From: Streptomyces sp. SID8374
GTDB taxonomy: Bacteria > Actinomycetota > Actinomycetes > Streptomycetales > Streptomycetaceae
Direction of reading: 5' to 3'
Assembly: GCF_009865135.1 (NCBI RefSeq)
Contig: NZ_WWGH01000002.1
Span: 620,001-684,000 of the forward strand
DNA: 64,000 bases
The notes beneath the pieces were generated by a model, which ran no database searches, was not told the origin of the DNA, and saw only the letters and a program-made list of their open reading frames with translations. The number at the start of each line of letters is the position of its first letter. Position 1 is the first letter of the stretch. Below are positions 25,388 to 33,587 of this stretch, piece by piece. The position numbers and the translations under genes are program-made.

Positions 25388-26344
25388 GTGCAGCGCTGGC
25401 GTGGCTTGGAGGACATCCCCCAGGACTGGGGACGCAGCGTCGTCACCATCGGCTCCTACGACGGCGTGCACCGCGGACACCAGCTGATCATCGGCCGTGC
25501 CGTGGAACGCGCCCGTGAGCTGGGCGTTCCGTCCGTCGTCGTGACCTTCGACCCGCACCCCAGCGAGGTCGTCCGCCCCGGCAGCCACCCGCCGCTGCTC
25601 GCCCCGCACCACCGCCGCGCCGAACTCATGGCGGAGCTGGGCGTGGACGCGGTGCTGATCCTGCCGTTCACCGCGGAGTTCTCGAAGCTGTCGCCCGCCG
25701 ACTTCATCGTGAAGGTCCTCGTCGACAAGCTGCACGCCAAGGCCGTCATCGAGGGGCCGAACTTCCGCTTCGGCCACAAGGCCGCCGGGAACGTGGCGCT
25801 GCTGACCGAGCTGGGTGCCACCTACGACTACACCGTCGAGGTCATCGACCTGTTCGTGACCGGTGAGGCGGGCGGCGGCCAGCCGTTCTCCTCCACCCTC
25901 ACCCGCCGGCTGGTCGCCGAGGGCGATGTCGCCGGCGCCGCCGAGATCCTCGGCCGCCCGCACCGCGTCGAGGGCATCGTGGTCCGCGGCGCCCAGCGCG
26001 GCCGCGAGCTGGGCTTCCCCACGGCCAACGTGGAGACCCTCCCGCACACCGCGATCCCCGCCGACGGCGTCTACGCGGGCTGGCTGGAGGTGGCGGGCGA
26101 GTCGATGCCCGCCGCGATCTCGGTCGGCACCAACCCGCAGTTCGACGGCACCGAGCGCACGGTCGAGGCGTACGCGATCGACCGCGTCGGCCTGGACCTG
26201 TACGGGCTGCATGTGGCGGTCGACTTCCTCGCGTACGTACGCGGGATGCTGAAGTTCGACACCATCGACGACCTCTTGGTCGCGATGGCCGCCGATGTGA
26301 AGCGGTGCAGCGAGCTGATCGCCGCGTACGACCGCGACCACTGA
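25388..26344 (+). CDS. ribF: Bifunctional riboflavin kinase / FAD synthetase
   Basis: Makes FMN from riboflavin and then FAD. The N-terminal adenylyltransferase domain has GSYDGVHRGHQ (H-x-G-H) and VVTFDPHPSEV. The C-terminal kinase domain has GRELGFPTAN with the PTAN motif at residues 211-214 and YAGWLEV. Length 318 is normal. GTG 25388 is the start. The 47-base gap from the preceding gene has no room for an FMN riboswitch. Confidence 0.97.
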   Translation: MQRWRGLEDIPQDWGRSVVTIGSYDGVHRGHQLIIGRAVERARELGVPSVVVTFDPHPSEVVRPGSHPPLLAPHHRRAELMAELGVDAVLILPFTAEFSKLSPADFIVKVLVDKLHAKAVIEGPNFRFGHKAAGNVALLTELGATYDYTVEVIDLFVTGEAGGGQPFSSTLTRRLVAEGDVAGAAEILGRPHRVEGIVVRGAQRGRELGFPTANVETLPHTAIPADGVYAGWLEVAGESMPAAISVGTNPQFDGTERTVEAYAIDRVGLDLYGLHVAVDFLAYVRGMLKFDTIDDLLVAMAADVKRCSELIAAYDRDH

Positions 26345-26393
26345 CGTACGCCTTGGCCGTGCGTCCGGCCCGGCGACGGCGGATGCTGGCAGG

Positions 26394-27554
26394 GTGCGCG
26401 ACATCCTGCCCGGCCTCCGCTCCCGCTGCGCCGCCGGTACGCCCCTCGCCCTGGCGACCGTCGTCGCCGTGCACGGCAGCGCTCCCCGCGACCCGGGCGC
26501 GGTCATGGCGGTCGACGGGGCGGGCACCGTGCTCGGCAGCGTCTCCGGGGGGTGCGTCGAGGGCGATGTGTACGAGGTGGCCCGCGAGGTGCTCTCCGGG
26601 GCGGCGCCGCGCGTGGTGTCGTACGGGATCAGCGACGACGAGGCGTTCGGCGTCGGGCTGACGTGCGGCGGCACGATCGAGGTGCTGGTGCGCGCGTACG
26701 CGTCGGCCGCCGAACTGGCGGAGCTCGCGGCGCTGCTGGACCTGATCGCCGCCGACCTGCCCGTCGCCGAGGCCACCGTCCTGTCGGGCGCGGTGGAGAC
26801 CGGCGCCCGCCTGACCGTCCGCGCCACCGAGGCCCATGGCACGCTCGGAGCGGACGGGCTGGACGCGGCCGTCACGGACGACGCCCGCGGACTGCTGGAG
26901 CAGGGACTGACCGGCATCCAGTGGTACGGGGCGCACGGCCAGCGCCGGATGGCAGAGGTCGCGGTCTTCGTCCGTTCCCACACCCCGCCGCCCCGCATGC
27001 TCGTCTTCGGCGCCATCGACCACGCGGCGGCCACCGCCCGCATCGGCTCGTTCCTCGGCTACCGGGTCACCGTCTGCGACGCCCGCCCCGCCTTCGCCAC
27101 CCGGGAACGCTTCCCGACCGCCGACGAGGTGGTGTGCGCCTGGCCCCACGACTACCTGGAGGCGACCGGGGTCGACGCCCGCACGGTGATCTGCGTCCTC
27201 ACCCATGACCCGAAGTTCGATGTGCCCCTGCTGGTCGCCGCGTTGCGCACCCCCGCCGCGTACATCGGGGTCATGGGCAGCCGCCGCACCCACCACGACC
27301 GCTTGGCCCGCCTCCGTACGGCCGGAGTGGACGAGGCGCACCTGGCCCGCCTCGCCTCACCCGTGGGCCTCGACCTCGGAGCCCGTACGCCGGAGGAGAC
27401 AGCGGTCTCCATCGCCGCCGAGATCATCCAGCACCGGTGGGGCGGGACGGGCCGGCCGCTCGGCGAACTGACGGGGACGATCCACCATCGCGCGACGGCC
27501 CCGGGCGGTCCATCTCACGCCACTCCGGCCGCAGCCCGGCCAGATTCGTGGTGA
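26394..27554 (+). CDS. XdhC/CoxI-family protein
   Basis: A 386-residue member of the XdhC family, which helps insert the molybdenum cofactor into xanthine-dehydrogenase-type enzymes. The N-terminal domain shows LATVVAVHGSAPRDPGAVMA, SGGCVEGDVYEVAREVL and LTCGGTIEVLV. The C-terminal Rossmann-like domain includes VCVLTHDPKFDVPLL-like sequence (VICVLTHDPKFD), YIGVMGSRRTH and SPVGLDLGARTPEETAVSI. No molybdenum hydroxylase genes are in the window, so it is an orphan accessory gene here. Its last 131 bases overlap the 3' end of the convergent MFS gene; the final ~20 residues (after GTIHH) look like non-conserved extension. Confidence 0.9.
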   Translation: MRDILPGLRSRCAAGTPLALATVVAVHGSAPRDPGAVMAVDGAGTVLGSVSGGCVEGDVYEVAREVLSGAAPRVVSYGISDDEAFGVGLTCGGTIEVLVRAYASAAELAELAALLDLIAADLPVAEATVLSGAVETGARLTVRATEAHGTLGADGLDAAVTDDARGLLEQGLTGIQWYGAHGQRRMAEVAVFVRSHTPPPRMLVFGAIDHAAATARIGSFLGYRVTVCDARPAFATRERFPTADEVVCAWPHDYLEATGVDARTVICVLTHDPKFDVPLLVAALRTPAAYIGVMGSRRTHHDRLARLRTAGVDEAHLARLASPVGLDLGARTPEETAVSIAAEIIQHRWGGTGRPLGELTGTIHHRATAPGGPSHATPAAARPDSW

Positions 27555-28770
27555 GGAAGTACGCCGCCCCGCAGACGAGCAGCACCGGCGTGAGCCCGAC
27601 GGCCGTCACCGCCGCACCGGCGAGCAGCCCGCCGAGCGGGATGCCGGACCAGGAGAGCGAGTCACCGAGGGCGTTGACCCGGCCCAGCATCCGGCGCGGC
27701 ACCCGTTCGATGAGGACGGCCCCCAGTACGGGGTTGATGAACCCGGCCCCGAACCCGCTGACGGCGAAGACGGCCAGCACCACCCCCAGCGGGGCGTCGG
27801 CGGCGAGGACCAGGAACCTCGGCGCCCCGGCCAGCAGGAAGCCGCCGAGGAACGCCACCCTGCGCCGCATCCGGTGCGCGGCCGTCGCGGCGATGAGGCT
27901 CCCGGCGACCGCGGCGGCCCCCATCACGCTGCCGATCAGGCCGATCGCCGTCGGGCCGTTCCCGGATTCCCTGGCCCAGACCGGCATCAGCAGGGTGCTC
28001 ATCGCCGCGTCCAGGAAGTTGGTGATCCCGACCATGACGATGACGGCGAGCAGCAGCGGCTCGCCCCGCAGGAAGGTGAACCCCTCGCCGAACCGGCGCC
28101 AGTAGCCCGGTTCCGTTCCCTCCGACGGCGTCGGGGCGTCCGGGGCCGGACGCCCCATACCGCGGGGCAGCGCGACGGCGACGATCACCGAGCCGAGAGC
28201 GAAGCAGCCCGCGTTGAGGGCCAGGCCGGTCAGGGGGCCGAGCAGCGCCACCAGCGCGCCGCCCACCACCGGGCCGACGGTGGCGGCCAGCCGCTCCACG
28301 ACGCCGGACAGTCCGGTGGCCCGTTCCAGCGGTATCCCGCCGCGCTCGGCGGCTTCCGGCACCATGACCTCCTTGGCCAGATCGCCCGGGCCACGGGCCG
28401 CGCCGATCGCCGCGACCAGGCCCAGCAGGACCGGGAAGGAGAGCAGGTCCAGGGCGTGGAGCAGCGGGATCGACGCGGCGGCGGCCGCGCTGGCCAGATC
28501 CGCGGTCCAGGAGACGGCCCGCGGTCCGGTCCGGTCCACCAGGGGGCCGCTGAACGCCTTGACCAGGACGTAGGGCGTCATCTCGCAGAAGGCGACCAGC
28601 CCGGTCCTGGTGGCGCTGCCGGTGGTGACGAGCACGAACCAGGGCAGGGCCACCAGCGAGATCCGCGTACCGGTCAGGGAGACGGCGATGGCCGCCAGCA
28701 CCCCGCCCAGCGGCCGTAAGGACCGCCGGCCGGATATGCCGTCGGGGTCGCCCGGGGCGGCCGCCGTCAC
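27424..28770 (-). CDS. MFS transporter, probable drug or metabolite efflux pump
   Basis: A 448-residue polytopic protein with about 12 hydrophobic segments, beginning GVLAAIAVSLTGTRISLVAL and continuing through PWFVLVTTGSATRTGLVAF. Loop motifs such as SGPLVDRTGPRAV (between helices 2 and 3) fit the major facilitator superfamily of the ENTS/MFS_3 kind. The start is GTG 28770, overlapping the regulator's stop by four bases, so both genes form one unit. The C-terminal ~30 polar residues are encoded within the overlap with xdhC. Efflux under control of the upstream ArsR-like regulator is the natural reading; the substrate is unknown. Confidence 0.85.
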   Translation of the reverse strand: MTAAAPGDPDGISGRRSLRPLGGVLAAIAVSLTGTRISLVALPWFVLVTTGSATRTGLVAFCEMTPYVLVKAFSGPLVDRTGPRAVSWTADLASAAAAASIPLLHALDLLSFPVLLGLVAAIGAARGPGDLAKEVMVPEAAERGGIPLERATGLSGVVERLAATVGPVVGGALVALLGPLTGLALNAGCFALGSVIVAVALPRGMGRPAPDAPTPSEGTEPGYWRRFGEGFTFLRGEPLLLAVIVMVGITNFLDAAMSTLLMPVWARESGNGPTAIGLIGSVMGAAAVAGSLIAATAAHRMRRRVAFLGGFLLAGAPRFLVLAADAPLGVVLAVFAVSGFGAGFINPVLGAVLIERVPRRMLGRVNALGDSLSWSGIPLGGLLAGAAVTAVGLTPVLLVCGAAYFLTTNLAGLRPEWREMDRPGPSRDGGSSPSVRRAAGPSRPTGAG

Positions 28771-29399
28771 GGTGCGCCCGTCCCCGCCGCAAGGGTGTCC
28801 GGCTCGGGGAGGATGTGCGCGATGACGCCGACCCGCTCGGCGCCCTCGGGAGCGGTCGCGGCCGCCTCGGGGGTGTCGCTCCGGTAGCGGGCGAGGACCT
28901 CCCCCAGCTCCCGGCGCAGAGCCACGGCTTCCCCGGGCGTGAGCCGCAGGGCCCAGTCGCTCATGTCGAAGGTGCCCCGCCACGCGGGTGGCATCGTCTG
29001 GAGCCCGTTGAGCGCCTGCTGTGCGCGAAGGGTGTACGTGGCGGCGACGGACTGCATATACGCCAGCGCGGCTTCCGGCTCCTGGTCGACCACCTGACGG
29101 TCGCTGAGGTGCGTCTTCCGGTGCACCGAACGCCACCAGCGCTCGCGCGCGTTGCCGCGTTCCGTGTCCTCCTCGACGAAGCCCGCCGCGCCGAGCTGCC
29201 GCAGGTGGTAGCTGGCCGTCCCGGAGTTGACGCCCAGTCGCTCCGCGAGGCGGGTGGCGGTCGAGGGGCCGTACTTCCGCAGAAGTCCGACCAGCTGCAC
29301 ACGTACCGGATGCGCCAGGGCACGCAGCCCCTTGGCATCCAGAACAACGGTTTCCTCTTCGGCGGCAGGGGTGCCCGGCCGCTCCAGCGCATCGGTCAT
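28767..29399 (-). CDS. ArsR-like winged-helix transcriptional regulator
   Basis: A 210-residue regulator with an N-terminal winged helix: LRALAHPVRVQLVGLLRKYG, then recognition region RLGVNSGTASYHLRQLGAAG and the wing ERWWRSVHRK. The ~120-residue C-terminal helical part has no metal-binding cysteine cluster, so it is not a classic metal sensor. ATG 29399 was chosen over TTG 29420 because the latter falls inside the palindromic region. A large inverted repeat sits 15-64 bases upstream, a likely autoregulatory operator. The next gene is an MFS transporter coupled by a GTGA overlap. Confidence 0.88.
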   Translation of the reverse strand: MTDALERPGTPAAEEETVVLDAKGLRALAHPVRVQLVGLLRKYGPSTATRLAERLGVNSGTASYHLRQLGAAGFVEEDTERGNARERWWRSVHRKTHLSDRQVVDQEPEAALAYMQSVAATYTLRAQQALNGLQTMPPAWRGTFDMSDWALRLTPGEAVALRRELGEVLARYRSDTPEAAATAPEGAERVGVIAHILPEPDTLAAGTGAP

Positions 29400-29413
29400 G
29401 AGACCCACAGTAG

Positions 29414-29463
29414 ACCGCAAAGAGTTCTTCGCAAAGACTTCTTCGCGAAGAACTCTTTGCGGT
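29414..29463. promoter_or_regulatory. Nested palindromic operator upstream of the ArsR/MFS pair
   Basis: A perfect 19-bp inverted repeat (29414-29432 with 29445-29463) encloses 12 bases. Inside is a 14-bp palindrome TTCTTCGCGAAGAA at 29439-29452. The pattern TTCTTCGC(A/G)AAGA occurs twice, at 29425 and 29440, 15 bases apart. The region is far more AT-rich than its surroundings. It sits between the end of the ABC operon and the regulator's start, so it could be an operator for autoregulation and also a terminator hairpin for the ABC operon. Confidence 0.65.
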
Positions 29464-29480
29464 TCAGGGAGGGGGCGCTC

Positions 29481-30521
29481 TCAGGCCTCCTTGCCGCACG
29501 CCGCCGCCCAGTGGCACGCCACCTGGGTGTCCGTCCCGCCGTTCAGCACCGGCAGATCCACCGTGCGGCACGCCTCCGCCACCCCGGCCCGCTCCGCCTC
29601 ACCCGAGGCGAGGACCTGGCAGCGGACGTGGAAGCGGCAGCCGGAGGGCACCTTCGAGGGGTCCGGGGGCTCGCCGGTCAGGACGACCGGGTCGCCCTCC
29701 GCCTCCGGGAGGACCGACAACAGGGCCTGTGTGTACGGGTGTTGAGGGGCCGTGAGCAACTGCTCCACCGGGCCCGTCTCGACGATGCGGCCGAGGTACA
29801 TCACCGCCACCCGGTCCGCGATGTTCCAGGCGAGCCCCAGGTCATGGGTGACGACCAGCGCCGAGAGGCCCAGTTCGTCGCGGAGGCGCAGCAGGAGGGC
29901 CAGGATCTCGCCCCGTACCGACGCGTCCAGCGAGGCCACCGGCTCGTCGGCCACGATCAGCTCCGGCTCCAGCACCAGCGCCCCCGCGATCACGACGCGC
30001 TGGCGCTGACCGCCCGACAGCTCGTGCGGGTAGCGCAGGAAGAATCGTTCCGGCGGACGCAGCCCGGCCCGGGACAGGGCTTCCGAGACGGCCGCCCGCT
30101 CGTCGCCCCCGGACCCGTGGATCCGCAGCCCCTCGGCCACCGCGTCGTACACCGTGTGCCTCGGGTTGAGCGAGCCGCTGGGGTCCTGGAGCACCAGCTG
30201 CACGCGCTTCCGGTACGCCTTCAGCGCCCGGCCCGCGTAGTCCAGCGGGGCGCCCGCGAAGGTGACCCGGCCGGCGGTGGGCGGGACCAGGCCGAGCAGC
30301 GAGCGGGCCAGCGTCGTCTTGCCGCACCCCGACTCACCGACCAGCGCGACGATCTCGCCGGGCCGGATGTCGAGGTCGACGCCGTCCACGGCGCGGGCGG
30401 TGGCGGCGCCGCGCCGGCCGGGGAAGGAGACCTGGAGCGCCTCGGCGCTGAGGAGGGGGGCGGTGCCCGGCGGTGAGGCGTCCGCGGGGAGGGCGGCGCC
30501 GGCGGGAGGGGCCGTGCTCAT
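29481..30521 (-). CDS. Oligopeptide ABC transporter ATP-binding protein (OppF/DppF type)
   Basis: 346-residue ATPase of a peptide-type ABC importer. Walker A is GESGCGKTT, the Q-loop is LVLQDPSGSLNPRHT (typical of OppF), the signature is LSGGQRQR, Walker B is LIVADEPVASLDAS, and the switch His is in VVTHDLG. The C-terminal oligopeptide-transporter extension has P-S-G-C-R-F-H-V-R-C followed by further cysteines near the end, a feature of the OppD/F family. Its ATG overlaps the stop of the upstream ATPase gene by four bases. It is the last gene of a five-gene operon. Confidence 0.95.
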   Translation of the reverse strand: MSTAPPAGAALPADASPPGTAPLLSAEALQVSFPGRRGAATARAVDGVDLDIRPGEIVALVGESGCGKTTLARSLLGLVPPTAGRVTFAGAPLDYAGRALKAYRKRVQLVLQDPSGSLNPRHTVYDAVAEGLRIHGSGGDERAAVSEALSRAGLRPPERFFLRYPHELSGGQRQRVVIAGALVLEPELIVADEPVASLDASVRGEILALLLRLRDELGLSALVVTHDLGLAWNIADRVAVMYLGRIVETGPVEQLLTAPQHPYTQALLSVLPEAEGDPVVLTGEPPDPSKVPSGCRFHVRCQVLASGEAERAGVAEACRTVDLPVLNGGTDTQVACHWAAACGKEA

Positions 30522-31570
30522 GAGGTGCTCCTTGCGTCGTCGGCGGCCGGGGCGTCCACCAGCACGCAGGCCGCCCGCCGCTCGCCCCCGGCCTCCCGCA
30601 GCTCCTGGTCCTCCGTGGCGCAGGAGTCCAGCGCCACCGGGCACCGCGGATGGAACGTACAGCCGCCCGGCAGCGCCGCCGGGTCCGGCGGGTCGCCCGG
30701 CAGACCGCGCGGGGCGCGCCGGGAGGCGGGGTCCCCGATCCTCGGGAAGGCGGCGGAGAGCGCTTGGCCGTACGGGTGGCGGGCCTCCGCGTACACCTGC
30801 CGGGCCGGACCCTCCTCGACGACCCGGCCCGCGTACATCACCGAGAGCCGGTCGCAGGTGTCCGCCAGCACCGCCAGGTCGTGGCTGATCATGATGAGTC
30901 CGACGTCCTGGTCGGCCACCAGCTGTTCGATCAGCCGCAGGATCTGGGCCTGGATCATCACGTCCAGGGCCGTCGTCGGCTCGTCCGCGACGATCAGGCG
31001 CGGGTCGCAGGCCAGCGCCATCGCGATCATCACGCGCTGGCGCTGACCGCCGGACAGCTCGTGCGGGTACGCCTGGGCCCGGGCGGCGGGCAGCCCGACC
31101 TGTTCCAGCAGCTCGCCCGCGCGCTTGCGGGCGGCGGCCGGAGTGGCCTTGCTGTGCAGCAGGATCGGTTCGGCGATCTGGTCGCCGACCCGGTGGACCG
31201 CGTTGAGCGAGTGCATCGCGCCCTGGAAGACGATCGACGCGCCCGCCCAGCGGACCGCCCGCAGCCGCCCCCACTTCATGGTGAGGATGTCCTCGCCGTC
31301 CAGCAGGATCTCGCCGGACAGCTCGGCCGATGCGGGCAGGAGCCGCAGCAGCGCGAGAGCCAGGGTCGACTTGCCGCAGCCGGACTCCCCGGCGATGCCG
31401 AGCTTCTGTCCGGCCTCCACCCGCAGATCGACGCCCCGTACGGCGGGGACGGTGCCGCCGTAGGTGACGGTCAGGTTCCGCACCTCCAGGAGCGGTGGAT
31501 CACCGACGGGTTTCGACAGGTCGGGTGAGGCGGACGGCTCAGGTCCGGTCGTGGTGGTTGTTGCCGTCAA
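30518..31570 (-). CDS. Oligopeptide ABC transporter ATP-binding protein (OppD/DppD type)
   Basis: 350-residue ATPase partner. Walker A GESGCGKST, Q-loop IVFQGAMHSLNAV, signature LSGGQRQR, Walker B LIVADEPTTALD and switch MISHDLAVL are all intact; the C-terminal P-G-G-C-T-F-H-P-R-C motif marks the oligopeptide subfamily. The Q-loop and tail features fit OppD/DppD. The only suitable start is TTG 31570, which overlaps the permease stop as TTGA, with GGGGG upstream; no ATG or GTG lies in frame before the nucleotide-binding domain. Four-base overlaps link it on both sides. Confidence 0.93.
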   Translation of the reverse strand: MTATTTTTGPEPSASPDLSKPVGDPPLLEVRNLTVTYGGTVPAVRGVDLRVEAGQKLGIAGESGCGKSTLALALLRLLPASAELSGEILLDGEDILTMKWGRLRAVRWAGASIVFQGAMHSLNAVHRVGDQIAEPILLHSKATPAAARKRAGELLEQVGLPAARAQAYPHELSGGQRQRVMIAMALACDPRLIVADEPTTALDVMIQAQILRLIEQLVADQDVGLIMISHDLAVLADTCDRLSVMYAGRVVEEGPARQVYAEARHPYGQALSAAFPRIGDPASRRAPRGLPGDPPDPAALPGGCTFHPRCPVALDSCATEDQELREAGGERRAACVLVDAPAADDARSTS

Positions 31571-32496
31571 CGGGACACCCCCAGCTTGGGGTTGAGCACG
31601 GACTCGATGGCGCGGCCGCAGAGCGTGAAGGCGAGGGCGACCACGGCGATGGCGAGTCCGGGCGGGGCGAGGTACCACCAGTTGCCGGAGCTGACCGCTC
31701 CCGCCTCACGGGCGTCCTGGAGCAGCCCGCCCCAGGAGACGATCGTCGGATCGCTGAGCCCGAGGAAGGCGAGGGTCGCTTCGGTGAGGATGGCGGTGGA
31801 GATCACCAGCGTGGTCTGGGCGAGCACCAGCGGCATCACATTGGGCAGGACGTGGCGGGACATGATGTGCCCGTGTCCGCCGCCGAGCGCCCGCGAGCGT
31901 TCGATGTACGGGCGGGACTCGACGGACAGCGTCTGCGCCCGGACCAGGCGGGCGGTGGTCGGCCAGGTCGTCACGCCGATCGCCAGGATCGTCGTCCAGA
32001 TCGACCGGGAGAGGACCGTGGCCAGGGCGATGGCCAGGACGAGGGTCGGCATCACCAGGAACCAGTCGGTGATGCGCATGATGACGGTGGCGTACCAGCC
32101 CTTGAAGTGGCCCGCGGTGATCCCGATGAGCGTGCCGATCGCCACGGAGAGGAAGGCGGCCAGCAGGCCGACGGTGAGCGAGACCTGTGTTCCCCAGAGC
32201 ATCAGGGCCAGCAGGCTGCGCCCGAACTGGTCGGTGCCCAGCGGGAATTCACCGCTCGGCGCCTCCATCGGGCCGCCCGGGGCATTGGTCACGCTCTTCG
32301 AGTCGGCGCCCACCAGCAGGGGCGCGGTCAGCGCGAGGAGGGCGATCACCGCCAGCACGGCGAGGCCGACGAGTCCGGCGCGGTGCGTGCGGTACTGGCG
32401 CCAGAAGCGGAGGGCGGCCTGCCGCCGCCGGGCCCGGGCCAGGGCGCGCGGGCTGTTCGTCCGTACACCTTCGGCTTTGTCGGTCGTGACAGTCAT
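31567..32496 (-). CDS. Oligopeptide ABC transporter permease (OppC/DppC type)
   Basis: 309-residue inner-membrane permease. A first transmembrane helix (LVGLAVLAVIALLALTAPLL) is followed by the periplasmic HPLGTD-like motif FPLGTDQFGRSLLALMLWG that marks OppC-type permeases, then five more hydrophobic segments with the EAA loop around RALGGGHGHIMSRHVLPN. The start overlaps the previous permease's stop by four bases. Together with the other genes it forms a complete importer. Confidence 0.95.
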   Translation of the reverse strand: MTVTTDKAEGVRTNSPRALARARRRQAALRFWRQYRTHRAGLVGLAVLAVIALLALTAPLLVGADSKSVTNAPGGPMEAPSGEFPLGTDQFGRSLLALMLWGTQVSLTVGLLAAFLSVAIGTLIGITAGHFKGWYATVIMRITDWFLVMPTLVLAIALATVLSRSIWTTILAIGVTTWPTTARLVRAQTLSVESRPYIERSRALGGGHGHIMSRHVLPNVMPLVLAQTTLVISTAILTEATLAFLGLSDPTIVSWGGLLQDAREAGAVSSGNWWYLAPPGLAIAVVALAFTLCGRAIESVLNPKLGVSR

Positions 32497-33584
32497 CGGC
32501 CCACCCGGGGGTCCAGCAGCGGATAGATCACATCGGCGAGCGTGTTCATCAGGATCACCGCGGAGGCGAACACGAAGAACAGCGCCTGCACCAACGGCAG
32601 GTCCGGCACGCTCAGCGCCTGGTAGAAGAGGCCGCCGAGCCCCGGCCAGGAGAACACCGTCTCCACCAGGATCGCCCCCGCCACCGTCGTACCGAGGTTC
32701 ACGAAGAGCAGCGTCACCGTCGGCAGCATCGCGTTCGGCACGGCGTGCTTCCGGCGTACGAGGTCGTCCCGCAGCCCCTTCGCCCTGGCTGTCGTCAGGT
32801 AGTCGCTGCCCATCTCGTCCAGCAGCGAGGAGCGCATCACCAGCAGCGTGCGCGCGTACTCCACCGCCACCAGCGTGATGACGGGCAGCACCATGTGGTG
32901 CGCGATGTCGAGGACGCGGTCGAAGCCGGTGGTGGAGCCGGACTCCATGCCTCCGGTCGGGAAGAGCCCCGGGATCGGGCCGATGCCGACCGACAGCGTG
33001 ATGATGAGGAGCAGGCCGAGCCAGAACGAGGGCACCGAGTACAGCGTCAGCGCGAACGCGGTGTTGGCCCGGTCCCCGGCGCCGCCGTTGCGCCAGGCGG
33101 AGCGGGCGCCCAGCCAGATGCCGAGCAGCGTGTAGATGACGAACGCCGTGCCGGTGAGCAGCAGGGTGGCGGGCAGCGCCTCGCCGATCTTGTCGATGAC
33201 AGGCGCCCGGAACTGGTACGACGTACCGAAGTCGCCGGTCAGGGCCTTGCCGCAGTACTGGGTGAACTGCTGCCAGAGCGGCAGGTCGAGTCCGAACTCA
33301 CGGCGCATCGCCGCGATCTGTTCGGTCGACACTTGGCGGCCGCCGGTCATCTGCTTGACCGGGTCGCCCGGGATCAGCCGGAAGAGGAAGAAGCTGGTGA
33401 CGAGGACGGCGAAGAGGGAGACGGCCGCCCCCACCAGCTTGCCCGCCGCGTAGCGGGCGTAGGCGGCGGCGGAACGGGAGCGCGGGGAGCGGGCCGGCGG
33501 CCCGGCCGGAGCCGGGCCGCCGGATTCGGTGCTCTCCACGCCCGCCGCGCCTTTGACCAGCGCGGGAGTGGATTCTGAGCTCAT
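32493..33584 (-). CDS. Oligopeptide ABC transporter permease (OppB/DppB type)
   Basis: 363-residue permease with a ~40-residue Pro/Ser-rich cytoplasmic N-terminal extension before the first helix (AAVSLFAVLVTSFFLFRLIP). The OppB hallmark RLIPGDPV follows directly, and the EAA loop appears as DYLTTARAKGLRDDLVRRKH. Six hydrophobic segments in all. The extension makes it longer than the usual ~310-residue permease. The start codon ATG 33584 is three bases after the stop of the binding-protein gene. Confidence 0.95.
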   Translation of the reverse strand: MSSESTPALVKGAAGVESTESGGPAPAGPPARSPRSRSAAAYARYAAGKLVGAAVSLFAVLVTSFFLFRLIPGDPVKQMTGGRQVSTEQIAAMRREFGLDLPLWQQFTQYCGKALTGDFGTSYQFRAPVIDKIGEALPATLLLTGTAFVIYTLLGIWLGARSAWRNGGAGDRANTAFALTLYSVPSFWLGLLLIITLSVGIGPIPGLFPTGGMESGSTTGFDRVLDIAHHMVLPVITLVAVEYARTLLVMRSSLLDEMGSDYLTTARAKGLRDDLVRRKHAVPNAMLPTVTLLFVNLGTTVAGAILVETVFSWPGLGGLFYQALSVPDLPLVQALFFVFASAVILMNTLADVIYPLLDPRVGR

Positions 33585-33587
33585 GGA

